A stretch of DNA of 64,000 bases from Clavibacter michiganensis subsp. insidiosus (lineage in GTDB: Bacteria; Actinomycetota; Actinomycetes; Actinomycetales; Microbacteriaceae): positions 2,542,001 to 2,606,000 of the forward strand of contig NZ_MZMO01000001.1 in assembly GCF_002240565.1 (NCBI RefSeq), in the 5' to 3' direction. A model generated the notes under the pieces. That model ran no database searches. It saw nothing but the letters and a program-made list of their open reading frames with translations, and was not told the DNA's origin. Made by a program: the position numbers and the translations under genes. Positions 62,123-64,000 of the stretch are shown here, in pieces; the first letter of the stretch is position 1; every line of letters starts with the position of its first letter.

Positions 62123-62587
62123 ATGAGCGACATCGCACAGCAGGTGAGCATCGAGCGTCCCCGCCAGCCCCGGCAGCCGCGCAAGCAGGGCGGCGTCAAC
62201 TGGGAGAAGTGGGGCTGGATGTACATGCGCGCCTCGGGCGTCGTGCTCGTCGTGCTCATCTTCGGCCACCTCTACGTCAACCTCATCAACGGCGAGGGCA
62301 TCAAGGCCATCGACTTCGCGTTCGTGGGCGGCAAGCTCTCCGACCCGTTCTGGAAGGTGTGGGACATCGCGCTGCTCTGGCTCGCGGTCATCCACGGCGC
62401 CAACGGCATGCGCACACTGGTGAACGACTACGCGGCGTCGCCCCGCACCCGCACGATCCTGAAGGGCGCGCTCGTCACGTCCACGGTCGTCCTGCTGGTG
62501 CTCGGCACGCTGGTCGTCTTCACCTTCGACCCGTGCCCCGCCGGCCAGCCCGCGGACCTGCTCCCCTCCTTCTGCGGCGACCTGTAG
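62123..62587 (+). CDS. sdhD: Succinate dehydrogenase membrane anchor subunit
   Basis: Second membrane anchor of complex II. The 154-residue protein has a basic N-terminus and WGWMYMRASGVVLVVLIFGHLYVNLI with the probable heme His in FGHLY. WDIALLWLAVIHGANGMRTLVNDY carries a second conserved His, and a third hydrophobic segment ends near the Cys-containing C-terminus. ATG 62123 is taken; ATG 62111 in the same frame is possible and would overlap the sdhC stop. sdhA starts 33 bases after this stop. The order C-D-A is the usual actinobacterial one. Confidence 0.92.
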   Translation: MSDIAQQVSIERPRQPRQPRKQGGVNWEKWGWMYMRASGVVLVVLIFGHLYVNLINGEGIKAIDFAFVGGKLSDPFWKVWDIALLWLAVIHGANGMRTLVNDYAASPRTRTILKGALVTSTVVLLVLGTLVVFTFDPCPAGQPADLLPSFCGDL

Positions 62588-62620
62588 CCCGCTTCCCCAT
62601 CCGCCTCGAGAAAGAAGCCC

Positions 62621-64000
62621 GTGACCACTGACACCGCGACCCCCGGTTCCGAGCCCTCCGCGAGCACCATCGTGGACGGCGTCCACTACCACCAGTTCGA
62701 CATCGTGATCGTGGGTGCGGGCGGCGCCGGCATGCGCGCGGCGATCGAGGCGGGACCGCAGGCGAACACGGCCGTCATCTCCAAGCTCTACCCGACGCGC
62801 TCCCACACGGGCGCAGCACAGGGCGGCATGGCCGCGGCGCTCGCGAACGTCGAGGAGGACAGCTGGGAGTGGCACACCTTCGACACCGTCAAGGGCGGCG
62901 ACTACCTCGTCGACCAGGACGCGGCGGAGATCCTCGCCAAGGAGGCCATCGACGCGGTCATCGACCTCGAGAACATGGGCCTCCCCTTCAACCGCACGCC
63001 CGACGGCAAGATCGACCAGCGGCGGTTCGGCGGGCACACGGCCGACCACGGCAAGAGCCCCGTCCGCCGCTCCTGCTACGCGGCCGACCGCACGGGCCAC
63101 ATGATCCTGCAGACGCTGTACCAGAACTGCGTCAAGTTCGGCATCAACTTCTTCAACGAGTTCTACGTGCTCGACCTCGTGATGGCCGAGGTCGACGGCA
63201 AGGAGCAGCCCGCGGGCGTCGTGGCCCTCGAGCTGTCGACCGGCGAGATCCACGTCTTCCAGTCGAAGGCCGTCATCTTCGCCACGGGCGGCTTCGGCAA
63301 GATCTACAAGACGACCTCGAACGCGCACACGCTCACGGGCGACGGCGTCGGGATCATCTGGCGCAAGGGCCTGCCGCTCGAGGACATGGAGTTCTTCCAG
63401 TTCCACCCGACCGGGCTCGCCGGCCTCGGCATCCTCCTCTCGGAGGCCGCCCGCGGCGAGGGCGCGATCCTCCGCAACAGCGAGGGCGAGCGCTTCATGG
63501 AGCGGTACGCCCCCACCATCAAGGACCTCGCTCCCCGCGACATCGTCGCGCGCTGCATGGCGACCGAGATCCGCGAGGGCCGCGGCGCCGGCCCGAACAA
63601 GGACTACGTCTACCTCGACATCACGCACCTCGAGCCCGCCGTCATCGACGCCAAGCTCCCGGACATCACGGAGTTCGCGCGCACGTACCTCGGCGTCGAG
63701 CCCTACACGGAGCCCGTGCCCGTGCTCCCCACCGCGCACTACGCGATGGGCGGCATCCCCACGAACATCAAGGCCGAGGTGCTGTCCGACAACACCACCG
63801 TGGTGCCGGGCCTGTACGCGGCCGGCGAGTGCGCGTGCGTCTCGGTGCACGGATCCAACCGCCTGGGCACGAACTCGCTCCTCGACATCAACGTGTTCGG
63901 CAAGCGCGCGGGCAACTACGCGGCCGAGTACGTGAAGACGGTCGACTTCACGCCGCTGCCCGCCGACTCGGCCGACTTCGTGAAGGGCCTCGTCGAGGGC
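62621..64000 (+). CDS. sdhA: Succinate dehydrogenase flavoprotein subunit (partial, continues past window)
   Basis: Catalytic subunit oxidising succinate to fumarate with covalently bound FAD. The first 460 residues are visible. [20 protein letters not shown] binds [18 protein letters not shown] contains the His that is flavinylated. [25 protein letters not shown] follows, and [24 protein letters not shown] carries substrate-binding residues. [14 protein letters not shown] and [17 protein letters not shown] also match. GTG 62621 is supported by the conserved start, though the ribosome site (AGAAAG) is weak. No internal defects. The iron-sulfur subunit gene presumably follows outside. Confidence 0.97.
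   Translation, partial: MTTDTATPGSEPSASTIVDGVHYHQFDIVIVGAGGAGMRAAIEAGPQANTAVISKLYPTRSHTGAAQGGMAAALANVEEDSWEWHTFDTVKGGDYLVDQDAAEILAKEAIDAVIDLENMGLPFNRTPDGKIDQRRFGGHTADHGKSPVRRSCYAADRTGHMILQTLYQNCVKFGINFFNEFYVLDLVMAEVDGKEQPAGVVALELSTGEIHVFQSKAVIFATGGFGKIYKTTSNAHTLTGDGVGIIWRKGLPLEDMEFFQFHPTGLAGLGILLSEAARGEGAILRNSEGERFMERYAPTIKDLAPRDIVARCMATEIREGRGAGPNKDYVYLDITHLEPAVIDAKLPDITEFARTYLGVEPYTEPVPVLPTAHYAMGGIPTNIKAEVLSDNTTVVPGLYAAGECACVSVHGSNRLGTNSLLDINVFGKRAGNYAAEYVKTVDFTPLPADSADFVKGLVEG

Overview
The window is uniformly GC-rich (roughly 70% or more by eye). It uses many GTG starts, 4-base ATGA/GTGA gene overlaps and short TANNNT -10 hexamers lying 6-8 bases before a start codon. Together with the gene content (galactofuran and rhamnose surface polysaccharide, biotin-dependent acyl-CoA carboxylase with an epsilon subunit, LCP protein, PNP plus BMP nucleoside salvage), this points to a Gram-positive actinobacterium. 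A Microbacteriaceae plant-associated genus such as Clavibacter is my best guess; that is inference, not a database result.

Left part (1-30 kb): a surface-polysaccharide and sugar-nucleotide region. It holds partial manA, an acyl-CoA dehydrogenase, two neighbouring O-antigen-ligase/polymerase-type membrane proteins, a GtrA protein, a secreted repeat protein, then glfT2-glf (galactofuran), three GT2 glycosyltransferases, a large polytopic membrane protein, a GtrB-like transferase and an epimerase. These are followed by the full dTDP-rhamnose set (rmlA, rmlC, rmlB, rmlD), a second GtrA, a Wzm/Wzt-type ABC exporter, a GT4 transferase and an LCP protein that may ligate the product to peptidoglycan. 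purE/purK and a third GtrA are interleaved.

Middle (28.6-47.8 kb): PH-domain protein, birA, accD-type carboxyltransferase and accE; further on, the biotinylated alpha subunit. Between them lie a NarL-type two-component system with an extra degenerate kinase-like membrane protein, an RNA methyltransferase, a maf gene whose 5' end is frameshifted, and a conserved hypothetical. From 40.67 to 41.98 kb there is a compositionally distinct, AT-richer island carrying a secreted-protein gene split by an in-frame TAG. Then come lpdA-type quinone reductase, purine nucleoside phosphorylase with a phosphohexomutase, and a MerR regulator with a membrane protein.

Right part (47.7-64 kb): a nucleoside uptake and salvage block. 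PTS IIA/IIB-like proteins and adenosine deaminase lie divergent from a nucleoside hydrolase. A long minus-strand cluster follows: two BMP lipoproteins, ABC ATPase, two permeases, cytidine deaminase and thymidine phosphorylase. The window ends with manC, a GT4 mannosyltransferase and the start of sdhCDA (sdhA runs off the end).

The main theme is coupling of sugar-nucleotide supply (GDP-Man, dTDP-Rha, UDP-Galf) to cell-envelope glycan assembly, beside nucleoside scavenging. I found no tRNA, rRNA, CRISPR array, insertion sequence or classical defence system. The most notable anomalies are the frameshifted maf, the amber-split secreted gene in the AT-rich island, the degenerate kinase partner, and the recurrent leaderless-promoter architecture.
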